DNA of 64,000 bases from Enterobacter sp. CC120223-11 (GCF_900215375.1 NZ_OBEF01000012.1:83276-147275); one strand, 5' to 3'. Shown: positions 17,499 through 27,641, counted from the stretch's first letter. A program made the numbers and translations. The notes: generated from the sequence alone by a model not told the origin.

Positions 17499-18098
17499 CT
17501 AGGGTGTCAGTAACAGGAGTTTCGACATACGCATCACATTATAAATGACCTGCATATTATGGGTTCTTAGTTTCTTCTTGATATTCCCTTTATGGGTGGA
17601 AACTGTTTTTGAACAAATACTGAGAGCCTTGCTAATGTCAGATGTGTTCATGCCTGCCATCCATAAACTCACCAGCATGCGCTCCTTTGGACTCAGAATA
17701 AATTTGCAGATATTATCGGCGACAGGGGTACTGAAAAAATTGGAGGAAAACAGGGCGTTCAGCGTCAAAGTATCAATCTCTTTAGAGCAAATAATCACGT
17801 TGTCATCAAGCAATACCAGTTCCTGATAGCGTAAGTTAAAAGAGGTAACGAAGATGACAAATAAAACATCAACATGTTCTGATATTATTTTCTTAATTTC
17901 ATTTAAACAAGGGATGTTCTCATTAATAATATCTTCATTAATCACTACGATACGGGGAGTTATGTTTTTAAATAAATCACCAAGGGTGTTTGTTGAGCTG
18001 ATATCGAGAATGATATCTCTGGACTTTATTTTCCCTATTTGATTGATAATTCCACTCTTAGTATAGCAGCAATGATCCATTATCATTATTGGTTTCAT
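17499..18098 (-). CDS. LuxR-type regulator, EcnR paralogue
   Basis: A 199-residue protein in a markedly AT-rich stretch. The C-terminus is a LuxR/GerE helix-turn-helix (LSPKERMLVSLWMAGMNTSD, then KTVSTHKGNIKKKL). The N-terminus reads MIMDHCCYTKSGI, parallel to the ILIIDRCCFTRLG of the EcnR-like protein at 51148-51729; the two also share the LWM.G spacing, so they are paralogues. The N-terminal half looks receiver-like but lacks an obvious phosphorylation Asp in the usual LxDxxMP context. Its targets are unknown. The neighbouring gene encodes another LuxR-type regulator on the same strand. Confidence 0.75.
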   Translation of the reverse strand: MKPIMIMDHCCYTKSGIINQIGKIKSRDIILDISSTNTLGDLFKNITPRIVVINEDIINENIPCLNEIKKIISEHVDVLFVIFVTSFNLRYQELVLLDDNVIICSKEIDTLTLNALFSSNFFSTPVADNICKFILSPKERMLVSLWMAGMNTSDISKALSICSKTVSTHKGNIKKKLRTHNMQVIYNVMRMSKLLLLTP

Positions 18099-18402
18099 AA
18101 CATCCCTTGTTTGGTATTATTCTATTTTGGATTGATGAAAGCGATTTTTGCCAACAAAGCCATACAAAACAATAGGATGTGCTAACCACTTACTAAGAAG
18201 TTCCTTAAAATCTTACCAGGGATCTCTTTTTTAAAAACCCCTTCCGGGGACAGTTTTAAGAAATGACTAAATTCTGGAGATACCCTCCTGACAGAGCTCG
18301 GCAAGAATCCAGGTCTTGGCCAGGCACTTATTTCGTTGATGCCGAACCTTAGGGTACTGAGTCTGCATAATCGCGAGTTTCTGTTCAAATACTGCCGCCG
18401 CG
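18099..18402. other. Gap between the two LuxR-type regulator genes
   Basis: About 300 bp without a supported gene. Short frames on the minus strand (for example 18182-18388) have no ribosome-binding site and no recognisable features. The stretch is AT-rich near the downstream gene and presumably holds its promoter. Confidence 0.4.
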
Positions 18403-19041
18403 CTATGGCAGCAATACAGTGCTCTTGGTGGTAGACGACATGCTAACCTCAGTACCCAGCCCGGCAGTCTGAGCACACTGAAAAAGCTCGAAATCATTTG
18501 CCGCCCCCAGTTTGCACATCGCGCTCTTCTTTTGCGCACTGATTGTCTGTTTAGTTCGGTTAAAATAGCCGCTTATCTCATTGACGGTCATGCCACTCAG
18601 TAACAAACGAACCACTTCAGTTTCCCTCTGCGTGAGTTGGGTTATAGGTTTTTCCGCCATTTTCATACTGCGCGAAGAACAGCGCAGGATTTTCAGCAGA
18701 TCGGTCAACATGCTGTTTTTACTCAACACCTTAACGCCAAAACTTCGTATAGTTGCCAGCAGCCCTGGATTGGATATCATGGTTACCACCACAATTATGC
18801 ATTGCGGGTAATCCCTCACTAGCTTCCGCACCATGGTAATCCCATCAGGAAAATGAATTCCAGGCATGCACAGATCGGTAATAATAATATCGACCGGTTG
18901 AATCGCCAGCTTCATCATTACGTCATCCGAATTCATCGATTCATGAACAACATTGTAAAGATCTTTCCTTGTATTTAACAATGTCTTGAGTCCAAGTAAG
19001 CAAACAGGATGATCGTCCGCAATAAGTACAGTTTTAACCAT
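18403..19041 (-). CDS. NarL/FixJ-type response regulator, orphan
   Basis: Starting at 19041 the protein (212 residues) begins MVKTVLIADDHPVCLLGLKT, a receiver domain with acidic pair DD, phospho-acceptor Asp in DIIITDLCMPG and Lys in VLSKNS. The C-terminus is a LuxR helix-turn-helix (QLTQRETEVVRLLLSGMTVN, then RTKQTISAQKKSAMCKLG). An upstream GTG extension of 33 codons is possible but adds nothing like a receiver domain. No sensor kinase is adjacent. With the neighbouring EcnR-like gene it forms an AT-rich regulatory pair, placed between yjdP and phnP, that is not part of the E. coli arrangement. Targets are unknown. Confidence 0.78.
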   Translation of the reverse strand: MVKTVLIADDHPVCLLGLKTLLNTRKDLYNVVHESMNSDDVMMKLAIQPVDIIITDLCMPGIHFPDGITMVRKLVRDYPQCIIVVVTMISNPGLLATIRSFGVKVLSKNSMLTDLLKILRCSSRSMKMAEKPITQLTQRETEVVRLLLSGMTVNEISGYFNRTKQTISAQKKSAMCKLGAANDFELFQCAQTAGLGTEVSMSSTTKSTVLLP

Positions 19042-19315
19042 AACACCAACTATAGTTGGAAGGGATGATGCCTCAATAATATCAGGGATACTTTTTAACT
19101 TATATGCCAGGGAATTAGATATGATAGGTATGCAAGACACATCTTAGGCTATAGGAGGTATTTCTTAGTCATCTGGTTATTGCATCCTAATGCTGGTTTT
19201 ATTCTGGTATGGCAATCCCACAGAGCCGATAAAAATAGCTATAAAAATCATTGGTGAAACATTTAAGAGAGAATAAGATTTGTTAAACAATCCATATTGA
19301 AGCCGATCCCTGGCG

Positions 19316-20074
19316 CTATTCAAGCGCAATCTCCATCCCGTCAAACCCCGCTTCAAACCCTTCCGGCAGTGGATTGTCCATCATCCACGAGTCGAACTGA
19401 TGGCTGATATGCGTCAGTACCACGCGCGGGCAGCGGACGATCTCGTTGATCTTTATCACTGTGTTCAGATCGCAATGATTGCGCGGCGGCTCTGCGCGCG
19501 GCTCATGGCTGCAGTCGATGATCATCACCTGCGGGTGATTGTTGAGTAAAAATTTCAGCGTTTTCTCCGGCAGCCCGGCCGTGTCTGAGAGCCAGGCGAC
19601 GCGACTGTGGGCGGATTCCAGCAGGTAGCCGAAAGTGAGCTTTGAGTGGTTGAGCGGCAGCGGTGTGACCCGCAAGCCCTGTAGCTCAAATGCTACAAAC
19701 GGCTCGACGGTGAAGCTGAAATCGAGCAGGCCAGGGTGCTTGAAGAGATCGTCGCAGCCCTGTTCGTCTGGCGGGCCGTAAACGGGAATTTTCTCGCCCA
19801 CGCCCCAGCGCAGCGGAAACAGGCCCTGGACGTGATCCATATGGTAATGGGTGAGTAAAAACTGGCGGAAGCTGCCCGCCGAATGGTGGTCCATCAGGTC
19901 CGGAATGCCCGCATCCAGCAGAGTGACGGCGTCGTTGTAGCGCACTTCAGCGCTGCACGGGCGACGGCGAAAATCGGGGTTGAGTCGGGCACGCTGGCAG
20001 GCTTTGCATTCGCAGCCAAAAGCGGGCACCAGCTGCGCGCCGCCGGTGCCAGTAAGGCGGATGGACAGGTTCAT
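19316..20074 (-). CDS. phnP: Phosphoribosyl 1,2-cyclic phosphate phosphodiesterase
   Basis: A 252-residue metallo-beta-lactamase-fold protein. The metal-binding signature [11 protein letters not shown] is at residues ~75-85, LSDTAGLP follows near residue 165 and THISHQ near the C-terminus. N-terminal Cys pairs in [17 protein letters not shown] fit the structural zinc site known in E. coli PhnP. It opens 5-phosphoribosyl 1,2-cyclic phosphate, the product of C-P lyase, to ribose 1,5-bisphosphate, which PhnN and salvage enzymes handle. Last gene of the phn operon, separated from phnO by a REP element. Confidence 0.94.
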   Translation of the reverse strand: MNLSIRLTGTGGAQLVPAFGCECKACQRARLNPDFRRRPCSAEVRYNDAVTLLDAGIPDLMDHHSAGSFRQFLLTHYHMDHVQGLFPLRWGVGEKIPVYGPPDEQGCDDLFKHPGLLDFSFTVEPFVAFELQGLRVTPLPLNHSKLTFGYLLESAHSRVAWLSDTAGLPEKTLKFLLNNHPQVMIIDCSHEPRAEPPRNHCDLNTVIKINEIVRCPRVVLTHISHQFDSWMMDNPLPEGFEAGFDGMEIALE

Positions 20075-20094
20075 GGTTTTCCTCGTCAGGGTGC

Positions 20095-20163
20095 GCCGGG
20101 TGGCGGCTTCGCCTTACCCAGCCTACAAAACCGTAGGCCCGGCAAGCGCAGTGCCGCCGGGCA
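20095..20163. repeat. REP-type palindrome pair between phnO and phnP
   Basis: GCCGGGTGGCGGCTTCGCCT followed by CCTACAAAACCGTAGGCCCG and a closing GTGCCGCCGGGCA. This is the usual pair of opposed REP units of enterobacteria, located in an operon gap. Confidence 0.85.
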
Positions 20164-20168
20164 ATTGT

Positions 20169-20600
20169 TCACAGCGCTTTCTTAAACCGAAAATGGCTCT
20201 GCTCGTACCCTTCGCGCTGGTAGAAACGGTGCGCATCGGTGCGCACCTTGCCGCTGGACAGCTCCATCAGGCTTGCGCCGCGATTGCGGGCCTCCTCTTC
20301 GGCCCACTCCAGCAACGCTTTCCCGACGTTCAGGCCGCGCATCTGTGGCAGAACGACCAGTTCCTGAACCTCACCAATCCAGCAGTTGAGGTTCAGCGGG
20401 AACATGATCTGGATGCCGATAAGTCCGACGATTTCGCCGTTCACCTCGGCCAGCTGATAGCGCTGCTGCAGGTGACTGAGGTTGGCGGCAAAGCCCGCCG
20501 CGAAGGTGTGCCGGTCATACGCTTTCTGTTTCAGTTCACATATCAGGCCATAAACCGCTTCAGTATCGGCGAGGCTTGCGGGACGAAGGTTACAGGACAT
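20169..20600 (-). CDS. phnO: Aminoalkylphosphonate N-acetyltransferase, GNAT family
   Basis: A 143-residue acetyltransferase aligning with E. coli Phn[41 protein letters not shown] (acetyl-CoA loop) and the C-terminal [20 protein letters not shown]. In E. coli it acetylates aminoalkylphosphonates before C-P cleavage and protects cells from toxic ones. The start at 20600 follows the family N-terminus and overlaps the end of phnN by 11 bases; a longer upstream ATG reading is not supported. Confidence 0.93.
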   Translation of the reverse strand: MSCNLRPASLADTEAVYGLICELKQKAYDRHTFAAGFAANLSHLQQRYQLAEVNGEIVGLIGIQIMFPLNLNCWIGEVQELVVLPQMRGLNVGKALLEWAEEEARNRGASLMELSSGKVRTDAHRFYQREGYEQSHFRFKKAL

Positions 20601-21156
20601 GCTGATTCTCTTTCTGATTGCCATGGGTGAGGATCATCTGCAAAAAGATGTCCACAGACTGTAGCAGACTGCCGTCGTTGTTCAGCATTAAACAGTTGTC
20701 TGGCGTGTAGCGAGCGGCGCGGTCCAGGCGCTGGGCTATCTCTTTTTGCGTTTCCCGCCCGCGCTGTTCGAGGCGGCTGCGCAGCACGTCGGGTGAAACC
20801 TGCAGGCACACCGGCAGCAGAGCCTCGGCGTAGCGTGCTTTGGCCTGCGGGAGATGCGCCCGCGAGCCGTTCACCACCACGTCAAACCCGGCGTGCAGCC
20901 AGACGTCGATTTCAATGCCGACGCCGTAATACAGTGCGTTAGCGTGCCAGCTCAGGGCAAAAAGCTGACGCTCGGCGCGGGTGAAAAATTCATGCTCGCT
21001 GAGCGCGATATGGTTTTCACTTCCGGCGTTGGCCGGGCGGGTGATGTAGCGATGCGCGACCAGCATGCGTGCGTGCTCCCGCTGGCGCAGCGCTGCCAGC
21101 AGGCTGTCTTTCCCTGACCCGGAAGGGCCGACTAACCAGATAAGCCTTCCCGTCAT
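20590..21156 (-). CDS. phnN: Ribose 1,5-bisphosphokinase
   Basis: The 188-residue kinase resembles guanylate kinases, with P-loop [13 protein letters not shown] at residues ~8-20 and [20 protein letters not shown] further on, as in E. coli PhnN. It makes 5-phosphoribosyl 1-diphosphate from ribose 1,5-bisphosphate, closing the C-P lyase carbon route. The start overlaps the phnM stop by one base (TGATG), so the two are coupled. Confidence 0.94.
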   Translation of the reverse strand: MTGRLIWLVGPSGSGKDSLLAALRQREHARMLVAHRYITRPANAGSENHIALSEHEFFTRAERQLFALSWHANALYYGVGIEIDVWLHAGFDVVVNGSRAHLPQAKARYAEALLPVCLQVSPDVLRSRLEQRGRETQKEIAQRLDRAARYTPDNCLMLNNDGSLLQSVDIFLQMILTHGNQKENQHVL

Positions 21157-22292
21157 CAGAACACCCTCTTGCCCTGGCGCCACACGTGGTCGATATGGAC
21201 GTGCTCGCCTTTGCGGTGCACCAGCACCAGGTCTGCGCGTTTGCCTTCGGCAATCACGCCACGGTCATCCAGGTTTAGCGCCCGCGCCGGGTTGCGCGTC
21301 ACAAGGTGAATCGCCTGCGGCAGGCTGAACGCGTTGCGATCGTCGTCTGCGATGCGGAAGGCGGCATCCAGCAGGCTCGCCGGGTAATAGTCAGACGAGA
21401 GAATATCGAGCAGGCCTCTTGAGGCCAGTTCGTGAGCCGCTACGTTGCCGGAGTGCGAGCCGCCGCGCACGATGTTCGGCGCGCCCATCAGCACGTTCAT
21501 TCCCAGCAGGCGGGAAGATTCCGCTGCCTCAAACGTGGTGGGAAATTCGGCGATCACGCTGCCAATTTGATGCGATTCCAGCACATGTGCATGAGTCGCG
21601 TCGTCGTGGCTTGCCAGGGCGATGTCGCGTGCGCGGCAGGCTTCGGAAATCGCCATCCGGTTCGGATACGACCACTCCTCCGCCAGCGCGGTTTGTTCGG
21701 CCTCGAAGCGTTCCATCTGCTCGTTGGTCAGGTGATATTTGCCCTGATAATACTCGCGGTATTTGGAACGGTCAGCGTACTGGCGCTGGCCCGGCGAGTG
21801 ATCCATCAGCGACACCAGCGACACCAGTTCACGGTCGACCAGCTTTTCAAACAGCGGCAGGGTGGTGAAATGCGGCAGCTCGCAGCGCAGGTGCAGACGG
21901 TGTTCGGCGCGGTTAAGGCCGCGCTTTTGCGTGTCCTCGACGGCGTTGATCATCTTCTCTAAGTTTTCCAGCCGGTCGCCGCCGTCACGCACGTCACCAA
22001 TCGCCACTGCGTCCAGCACGGTGGTGATGCCGCTCGCCACCATCAATGCGTCGTGGCTGCTCATGGCGGAGTGTGCGGGCCAGTCCACTTTCGGGCGTGG
22101 GGTGAAGAACTTATCGAGGTTATCGGTGTGCAATTCGATAAGACCGGGCAGCAGCCAGCCGCCTTCGCCGTCCATCGCCTGTGGGTTCTGGCTTTGGGTT
22201 TCGGCGAAGGTGCGGATGACGCCGTCCTGAATGTCGATTGAGCCGTGAACCACTTCGTTTTCAAGCACTAACTTCACGTTGTTGATAATCAT
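21156..22292 (-). CDS. phnM: Ribose 1-methylphosphonate 5-triphosphate diphosphatase
   Basis: A 378-residue amidohydrolase-superfamily enzyme, the usual PhnM length. Motifs seen are [20 protein letters not shown] near residue 50 (metal ligands His and Asp in a PhnM-specific context), [18 protein letters not shown], and [11 protein letters not shown] near residue 230. It removes pyrophosphate from the triphosphate intermediate made by PhnGHIL so that PhnJ can cleave the C-P bond. It overlaps phnL upstream by four bases. Confidence 0.95.
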   Translation of the reverse strand: MIINNVKLVLENEVVHGSIDIQDGVIRTFAETQSQNPQAMDGEGGWLLPGLIELHTDNLDKFFTPRPKVDWPAHSAMSSHDALMVASGITTVLDAVAIGDVRDGGDRLENLEKMINAVEDTQKRGLNRAEHRLHLRCELPHFTTLPLFEKLVDRELVSLVSLMDHSPGQRQYADRSKYREYYQGKYHLTNEQMERFEAEQTALAEEWSYPNRMAISEACRARDIALASHDDATHAHVLESHQIGSVIAEFPTTFEAAESSRLLGMNVLMGAPNIVRGGSHSGNVAAHELASRGLLDILSSDYYPASLLDAAFRIADDDRNAFSLPQAIHLVTRNPARALNLDDRGVIAEGKRADLVLVHRKGEHVHIDHVWRQGKRVF

Positions 22293-22969
22293 GCTGCGGC
22301 TCCCATCGGGTGCAGACGGTCGGCGACGCGGGTGCGCACCGCTTCATCATGGAAAATACCGACGATCGCCGCGCCGCGCGCTTTGGCTTCATCGATAAGC
22401 TGAACCACGGCGGCACTGTTCTTTTCATCCAGCGAGGCGGTGGGTTCATCAAGCAGCAGAATCGGGTAGTCCACAACAAACCCACGGGCGATATTGACGC
22501 GCTGCTGTTCGCCGCCGGAGAAGGTTGAAGGCGCGAGGTGCCACAGGTGTTCCGGCACGTTCAGGCGCGTTAACAGGCTCGCGGCTTTGACATAGCACTC
22601 TTCGCGTGGCACGCCGAGATCCAGCAAGGGCTGCATGACCACGTCCAGCGCTGAAACACGCGGGATAACGCGCAGGAACTGGCTTACCCAGCCGATGGTG
22701 CTTTTACGCACTTCCAGCACTTTGCGCGCCGGAGCCGTGACTAAATCGACCCACTCCTCGCCGTGCTTCACGTGAATGTGGCCGGTGTCCGGCAGATAGT
22801 TGGCGTAAAGCGAGCGTAAGAGCGTCGATTTACCGCTGCCGGAATGGCCGTGCAGCACCACGCACTCCCCGGCGTTGACCGTCAGCTCAGCTTTCCAGAG
22901 CACCGGCAGGTGAATGCCGTTTTGATGATGCAGGACGAAGGTTTTACTCAGGTTTTCAACGCGAATCAT
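22289..22969 (-). CDS. phnL: C-P lyase ABC-type ATPase PhnL
   Basis: A 226-residue ABC ATPase: Walker [17 protein letters not shown] at ~38-53, signature [15 protein letters not shown], Walker [13 protein letters not shown] and H-loop FHDEAV. PhnL works with PhnG, PhnH and PhnI in coupling phosphonate to ATP ribose and is not a transporter subunit. It is separated from phnK upstream by about 100 bp containing a REP pair. Confidence 0.94.
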   Translation of the reverse strand: MIRVENLSKTFVLHHQNGIHLPVLWKAELTVNAGECVVLHGHSGSGKSTLLRSLYANYLPDTGHIHVKHGEEWVDLVTAPARKVLEVRKSTIGWVSQFLRVIPRVSALDVVMQPLLDLGVPREECYVKAASLLTRLNVPEHLWHLAPSTFSGGEQQRVNIARGFVVDYPILLLDEPTASLDEKNSAAVVQLIDEAKARGAAIVGIFHDEAVRTRVADRLHPMGAAA

Positions 22970-22988
22970 GTTGGCCTCTTGGTTCGGT

Positions 22989-23064
22989 TGCCGGGTGGCG
23001 CTTCGCTGACCCGGCCTACAAAAACACGCCGCTGTAGGTCGGGTAAGGCAAAGCTGCCACCCGA
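22989..23064. repeat. REP-type palindrome pair between phnK and phnL
   Basis: GCCGGGTGGCGCTTCGCTGA, CCTACAAAAACACGCCGCTGTAG and a closing GGCAAAGCTGCCACCCGAC form a pair of opposed REP units. It interrupts an operon whose other gaps are mostly zero or overlapping. Confidence 0.85.
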
Positions 23065-23070
23065 CAAAAA

Positions 23071-23829
23071 TCAGTTCTGCAACACGGATGACACGAGCAG
23101 CTGGGTATACGGATGATGTGGATCGTCGAGCACGCGGTCGGTTAATCCACTTTCCACCACCTGACCCTCTTTCATCACCATCAGGCGGTCGGCCAGCAGG
23201 CGCGCGACGCCCAAATCATGGGTGACAATCACCACCGCCAGATCCAGTTCCACCACCAGGCCTCTGAGCAGGTCGAGCAGGCGCGCCTGTACGGAAACGT
23301 CCAGCCCGCCCGTCGGTTCGTCCATAAACACCAGCCTCGGGTGGGTCACCAGGTTGCGGGCGATTTGCAGACGCTGCTGCATGCCGCCGGAGAAGGTGGT
23401 GGGCAGTTCGTCGATGCGTGAGGGTGGAATTTCCACAGCCTCCAGCCACTGCTGTGCGGTTTCGCGGATGTTGCCGTAGTGGCGCGCGCCGGTGGCCATC
23501 AGGCGTTCACCGATGTTGCCGCCCGCCGAAACCTGGCGGCGCAGGCCGTCCATCGGGTGCTGATGGACGACGCCCCATTCGGTGCGCAGCAGGCGGCGGC
23601 GCTCGCCTTCGCTCATGCCGTACAGCGACTGGTTTTCGTAAATGACTTCGCCCTGTTGCGGCGCGAGACGTGCGGAAATGGCCTTCAGCAGCGTGGTTTT
23701 GCCGGAGCCGGACTCGCCGACGATGCCGAGCACCTCGCCCGGCCACAGCTCAAAGGAGACGTCGGTGAAGCCTTTGCCTGGCGCATAAAGGTGGGTCAGG
23801 TTATTGACCGAAAGTAACGGCTGATTCAT
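23071..23829 (-). CDS. phnK: C-P lyase complex ATPase PhnK
   Basis: The 252-residue ABC ATPase resembles dipeptide-type ATPases: [56 protein letters not shown], and the C-terminal [13 protein letters not shown] tail. In E. coli a PhnK dimer binds the PhnJ face of the core complex. It starts within the last bases of phnJ (four-base overlap). Confidence 0.95.
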   Translation of the reverse strand: MNQPLLSVNNLTHLYAPGKGFTDVSFELWPGEVLGIVGESGSGKTTLLKAISARLAPQQGEVIYENQSLYGMSEGERRRLLRTEWGVVHQHPMDGLRRQVSAGGNIGERLMATGARHYGNIRETAQQWLEAVEIPPSRIDELPTTFSGGMQQRLQIARNLVTHPRLVFMDEPTGGLDVSVQARLLDLLRGLVVELDLAVVIVTHDLGVARLLADRLMVMKEGQVVESGLTDRVLDDPHHPYTQLLVSSVLQN

Positions 23830-24671
23830 TGGCTTAGCGCCTCACTCTGTTGGCGGCAGTAGTCGGTATCGGAGCAGACAAACATCCGTTTGCCGGAATC
23901 GTCGAGCACCACTTCATCGAGGTAGCTGTGGCGCGAGCCGCAGATGGCGCAGGGCTCATCCCACTGCTGCACGGTGAACGGGTGATCGTCGAAATCGAGG
24001 CTTTCCACGCGGGTGTACGGCGGCACGGCGTAGATGCGCTTCTCGCGCCCGGCGCCAAACAGCTGCAGCGCAGGCATGTTGTCCATTTTCGGGTTATCGA
24101 ATTTCGGGATTGGCGACGGATCCATCACGTAGCGCTCGTTGACCTTTACCGGATAGGCGTAGGTGGTGGCGATGTGGCCGAAGCGGGCGATGTCTTCGTA
24201 CAGTTTCACCTGCATCACGCCGTACTCTTCCAGCGCATGCATGGTGCGGGTTTCGGTTTCCCGCGGCTCGATAAAGCGCAATGGCTCAGGGATTGGCACC
24301 TGGAAAATCAGGATCTGATCTTCAACCAGCGGCGTTTCGGGAATGCGGTGACGCGTCTGGATAAGCGTCGCATCTTCGGTTTTTTCCGTGGTGTTGACGC
24401 CGGTGACGCGTTTGAAGAAGTTGCGGATCGACACGGCGTTGGTGGTGTCGTCGGCGCCCTGGTCAATCACCTTCAGCACGTCCGCTTCGCCGATGACGCT
24501 GGCGGTGAGCTGGATGCCGCCGGTGCCCCAGCCGTAAGGCATCGGCATTTCACGCCCGCCGAAGGGTACCTGATAGCCCGGAATGGCGACGGCTTTCAGG
24601 ATGGCGCGGCGAATCATGCGCTTGGTCTGTTCGTCGAGATACGCGAAGTTATAGCCGCTGAGATTAGCCAC
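23826..24671 (-). CDS. phnJ: Carbon-phosphorus lyase, radical SAM subunit
   Basis: This 281-residue catalytic subunit has all residues expected from E. coli PhnJ: the Fe-S cysteines Cys241 and Cys244 in CAICGS, Cys266 and Cys272 in FVCSDTDYC, and Gly32 in AIPGYQ for the glycyl radical. It breaks the C-P bond of ribose 1-alkylphosphonate 5-phosphate, releasing the alkane and the cyclic phosphate. It is intact and in a full-length operon, so C-P lyase itself should be functional. It overlaps phnI by eight bases. Confidence 0.97.
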   Translation of the reverse strand: MANLSGYNFAYLDEQTKRMIRRAILKAVAIPGYQVPFGGREMPMPYGWGTGGIQLTASVIGEADVLKVIDQGADDTTNAVSIRNFFKRVTGVNTTEKTEDATLIQTRHRIPETPLVEDQILIFQVPIPEPLRFIEPRETETRTMHALEEYGVMQVKLYEDIARFGHIATTYAYPVKVNERYVMDPSPIPKFDNPKMDNMPALQLFGAGREKRIYAVPPYTRVESLDFDDHPFTVQQWDEPCAICGSRHSYLDEVVLDDSGKRMFVCSDTDYCRQQSEALSQ

Positions 24672-25734
24672 GGTTGCGCTCCTGTTGCAGGCGTTTAAGC
24701 AGTTCCAGTTCGGCCTGGAAATCGACGTAGTGGGGCAGTTTGAGGTGCGAGACGAAGCCTGCGGCCTCGACGTTATCGGCGTGGGCCAGCACGAACTCTT
24801 CGTCCTGCGCCGGGCCCGCGATGTGCTCGCTGTACTCTGGTGCCTGTAGCGCGCGGTCCATCAGCGCCATCGCCATCGCTTTACGTTCGCTGAGGCCAAA
24901 CACCAGCCCGTAGCCGCGCGTAAAGTGCGGCGCTTCATCTTCCGGGTCGACAAAGCCGTTGACCATTTCGCATTCGGTTATCAGCAGTTCGCCGACGTTC
25001 ACCGCAAAACCAAGCTCTTCCGGCACGATTTCTACGTCAACGTGACCGCTGCGAATCTCCCCGGCAAACGGATGGTTACGCCCGTAGCCGCGCTGCGTGG
25101 AGTAGGCCAGCGCCAGCAGATAGCCCTCGTCGCCGCGCATCAGCTGTTGCAGGCGTGAGGCGCGCGAGCACGGGTAAACCGGCGGCGTACGGGTAATGTC
25201 GTCCGGCGTGTCGCCGGTGTCCTCTTCGGCCTTCGCCAGTCCCTGGCGAGTCAGCAGGCTGAACACATGCGGCGAGGCGGCAGGTTGTTCATCGCTGGTG
25301 CGAACTTCAGGCGTTTCACCGTTAGCCAGCAGGGTGAAATCCAGCAGGCGATGGGTGTAATCGTAAGTCGGGCCGAGCAGCTGTCCGCCGGGCACGTCTT
25401 TGTAGACGGCGGAAATGCGGCGCTCGATGCGCATGTCGGCGGTGTTAATCGGCTCGCTGACGGCGAATTTTGCAAGCGTAGTGCGGTAGGCGCGCAGCAG
25501 AAAGATGGCTTCGACGCTATCGCCGCTCGCCTGCTTCAGCGCCAGGGCCGCCAGTTCGCGATCGGCGATGCCGCCTTCGGTCATCACCCGGTCAACGGCG
25601 AGATTGAGCTGCTGGTCGATTTGTTCGACGGCGATCTCCGGCAAAGCCGGATTGCCACGACGTTTTTGCTCCTGCAAAGCGTGCGCGGCGGCGATGGCCT
25701 TTTCGCCCCCTTTGACGGCAACGTACATCAGCAA
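24664..25734 (-). CDS. phnI: C-P lyase core subunit PhnI
   Basis: A 356-residue subunit of the PhnGHIJ core, opening [20 protein letters not shown] as in E. coli when read from the second Met (two codons in). It contains the conserved [20 protein letters not shown] and [20 protein letters not shown] segments. PhnI is the nucleosidase that, with PhnG, PhnH and PhnL, displaces adenine from ATP with phosphonate. It overlaps phnH by seven bases. Confidence 0.94.
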   Translation of the reverse strand: MLMYVAVKGGEKAIAAAHALQEQKRRGNPALPEIAVEQIDQQLNLAVDRVMTEGGIADRELAALALKQASGDSVEAIFLLRAYRTTLAKFAVSEPINTADMRIERRISAVYKDVPGGQLLGPTYDYTHRLLDFTLLANGETPEVRTSDEQPAASPHVFSLLTRQGLAKAEEDTGDTPDDITRTPPVYPCSRASRLQQLMRGDEGYLLALAYSTQRGYGRNHPFAGEIRSGHVDVEIVPEELGFAVNVGELLITECEMVNGFVDPEDEAPHFTRGYGLVFGLSERKAMAMALMDRALQAPEYSEHIAGPAQDEEFVLAHADNVEAAGFVSHLKLPHYVDFQAELELLKRLQQERNRG

Positions 25735-26312
25735 ACCTCCACGTGAGTGGTGCGCGGGATGGCCAGCAGCCGGTCGCCACAGGTCAGGATCAGGTCAATG
25801 CCCAGCGGGAACGGGTGCGGGCGTTCGGTCAGCTCATGCAGGATGCATTCCGGCAGCTGCGGGGCGATCATTCGCTCTTCCAGAATGCCCGCGCCTGTGA
25901 GGCGCAACATGCGACCACCGCTCAGACTGCTCAGTTGGACAATCAGCGTGGCGCTGGTTTCCGGGGCGATGGCGCTGCCAGCGCAGAGCGCGTTCAGCTG
26001 TTCGGTGCTGATGGAGGCATCGGTCACGGCGAACAGCGCGTGGTGCGGCTGCTCAACCAGCGGGGCGTTGGTATGAAAGCGCAGGTTCTGGCGGGCGATG
26101 TCGTTGTCCATGGCCGCCGACAGCCACACCGGGGTGTCGTTGTCGGCGAGCGTCAGCAGCACGCTGGTGGACGCGGGGGAGAGCGGCTGCCAGCCGTGCT
26201 TGTGCTGATGCAGGGACACAATCACGCCGGGCTCGCTCATGGCCTTCAGCAGACGGCGGAAACTGTGCTGGGCATCCTGCACCGGAAGAGGGAAAGCGGT
26301 CTGTAGGGTCAT
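25728..26312 (-). CDS. phnH: C-P lyase core subunit PhnH
   Basis: The 194-residue protein starts [20 protein letters not shown] and carries PGVIVSL and [23 protein letters not shown]-type C-terminal segments typical of PhnH, a PLP-transferase-like fold without cofactor residues. It is part of the symmetric PhnG2H2I2J2 complex. It overlaps phnG by four bases (ATGA). Confidence 0.93.
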   Translation of the reverse strand: MTLQTAFPLPVQDAQHSFRRLLKAMSEPGVIVSLHQHKHGWQPLSPASTSVLLTLADNDTPVWLSAAMDNDIARQNLRFHTNAPLVEQPHHALFAVTDASISTEQLNALCAGSAIAPETSATLIVQLSSLSGGRMLRLTGAGILEERMIAPQLPECILHELTERPHPFPLGIDLILTCGDRLLAIPRTTHVEVC

Positions 26313-26761
26313 GCGTTGTCTCCACGCACTAAGGTAAAGAAGTCCACCCGGCTGGCGTTCAGTTCAGCCTGACGCGCGCTTATACGCGCCTCGCGTTCGG
26401 CTTCCAGCGGGGCAATTAAGGTTTCCATCAGGGTCTGAAAGTGGGCGTCGTTTTGCAGCAGGGCGTCCACCAGTGCACAGCGTTCAGCGTGTGCTTTGTC
26501 ACGCCCGAGGAGCCAGCTGTAGCCGATTGTTCCGTCGGTCAGGCGCACGGCGGCGCGGGTCAGCGTTGCATCTCCGGCGAAGAAGCGGGAACCCGTGGCG
26601 CCCATCCGGGCCTGAATTTGCACCAGACCGCTCTCGGGCGCACGGAGGGTTTCATATTCAGGCGCTAGCTTCAGGGCCTGCATGCGTGCGGCGAGCGTAG
26701 CGGGCTCGCTGTGGGCCAGCGCCGACATCCAGCGCTGGCGGGTTGCGGTATCGAAGGGCAT
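26309..26761 (-). CDS. phnG: C-P lyase core subunit PhnG
   Basis: A 150-residue subunit with the family features [38 protein letters not shown] and [20 protein letters not shown]. With PhnI it binds substrate in the core complex. It directly abuts phnF upstream (no gap), so regulator and core are co-transcribed. Confidence 0.93.
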   Translation of the reverse strand: MPFDTATRQRWMSALAHSEPATLAARMQALKLAPEYETLRAPESGLVQIQARMGATGSRFFAGDATLTRAAVRLTDGTIGYSWLLGRDKAHAERCALVDALLQNDAHFQTLMETLIAPLEAEREARISARQAELNASRVDFFTLVRGDNA

Positions 26762-27490
26762 TCAGTGCTCCATGGTGAATTCAATCATGTCGGCGCGGGT
26801 CAGGCTGACGGAGTACTCCGCCGCATTGGCCTCGCCTTCACGATGGTTCAGGGTGCGCACGCACAGCAGCGGCGCCATATTCGGGATCTCGAGAACTTTG
26901 CTCTCTTTCGCCTGGGCGCGACGGGCGCTGATGCGCGTCTGGGTGCGCGTCAGGCTTAAGCCCAGCTCGGCGTGCAGGAAATCGTGCAGCGAGCCGCTGC
27001 TGAAGCGCTGCAGGGCAGGCCAGAACTGCATGTCGGCAAAGTAGTGGTCGATGAGGCACAGCGCGACGCCGTTGACGCGGCGCAGGGTGCGCAGATGAAT
27101 AACGTTGTCGCCCTCCTGGATACCCAGCGCATCAGCCACGTGACCGGAGGCCGGGCGCAGCACCGACAGCAGTTTTTCGCTGGTAGGATGGCTGCCCTGG
27201 TCGAGCAGATTCTGGCTGAAGCGCGTCTGAGCGTTGAGCGGGTAGTCAAATGGCCGCATCAGCACCAGTACGCCCACGCCCTGACGGCGCTGCACCCAGC
27301 CTTTTTCCACCAACTGATCGATGGCGCGGCGCAGGGTGTGGCGATTGACCTCAAAGCGGGCCGCCAGCTGATGCTCAGCCGGGAGGTAGTCTCCGCAGCG
27401 GTACTGGCTGCGCAACTCCTGTTCGAGCTTCGCGGCAATTTCCTCATAGCGCGTCGGGTAACTGGTCGGATGTCTGGACAGGTGGATCAT
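26762..27490 (-). CDS. phnF: Phosphonate operon regulator, GntR/HutC family
   Basis: With the start at 27490 (MIHLSRHPTSYPTRYEEIAA) the protein is 242 residues, close to E. coli PhnF. It has an N-terminal winged helix (YLPAEHQLAARFEVNRHTLR RAIDQL region) and a C-terminal UTRA ligand domain (HLRTLRRVNGVALCLIDHYF). The longer frame upstream is translated from a palindromic repeat and is rejected. In this window phnF is the first gene of the phn operon because phnCDE are missing. Half-sites resembling a Pho box occur upstream (ATGACAG at 27667 and GTGACAG at 27722 on the plus strand), but no full box is certain. Confidence 0.92.
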   Translation of the reverse strand: MIHLSRHPTSYPTRYEEIAAKLEQELRSQYRCGDYLPAEHQLAARFEVNRHTLRRAIDQLVEKGWVQRRQGVGVLVLMRPFDYPLNAQTRFSQNLLDQGSHPTSEKLLSVLRPASGHVADALGIQEGDNVIHLRTLRRVNGVALCLIDHYFADMQFWPALQRFSSGSLHDFLHAELGLSLTRTQTRISARRAQAKESKVLEIPNMAPLLCVRTLNHREGEANAAEYSVSLTRADMIEFTMEH

Positions 27491-27524
27491 AAGGTAGACC
27501 TCTTCAACGTATGCCTCGCCTGTA

Positions 27525-27641
27525 ACCCTCACCCTAACCCTCTCCCTGTAAGGGAGAGGGAACAGCAAGGCGCTTCGGTATAACAAGGTGCAGTGGTTTT
27601 TCTCCCTCGCCCCTCAGGGGAGAGGGCCGGGGTGAGGGGAA
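27525..27641. repeat. Paired CCCTCTCCC palindromes where phnCDE would lie
   Basis: CCCTCTCCCTGTAAGGGAGAGG and CTCCCTCGCCCCTCAGGGGA with outer CCCTCACCCTAACC and GGCCGGGGTGAGGGG arms make a long interrupted hairpin of about 115 bp. It occupies the interval between phnF and yjdN, where E. coli has phnC, phnD and phnE. Confidence 0.88.

Noticed and set aside
18182..18539. Short minus-strand frames between and within the two LuxR-type genes
   Set aside because: They overlap the response regulator or lack a start signal, and show no domain.
27491..27586. Upstream extension of PhnF
   Set aside because: The extra residues (PLPYRERVRVRVTGE) are translation of a palindromic repeat; the ATG at 27490 gives the family N-terminus.
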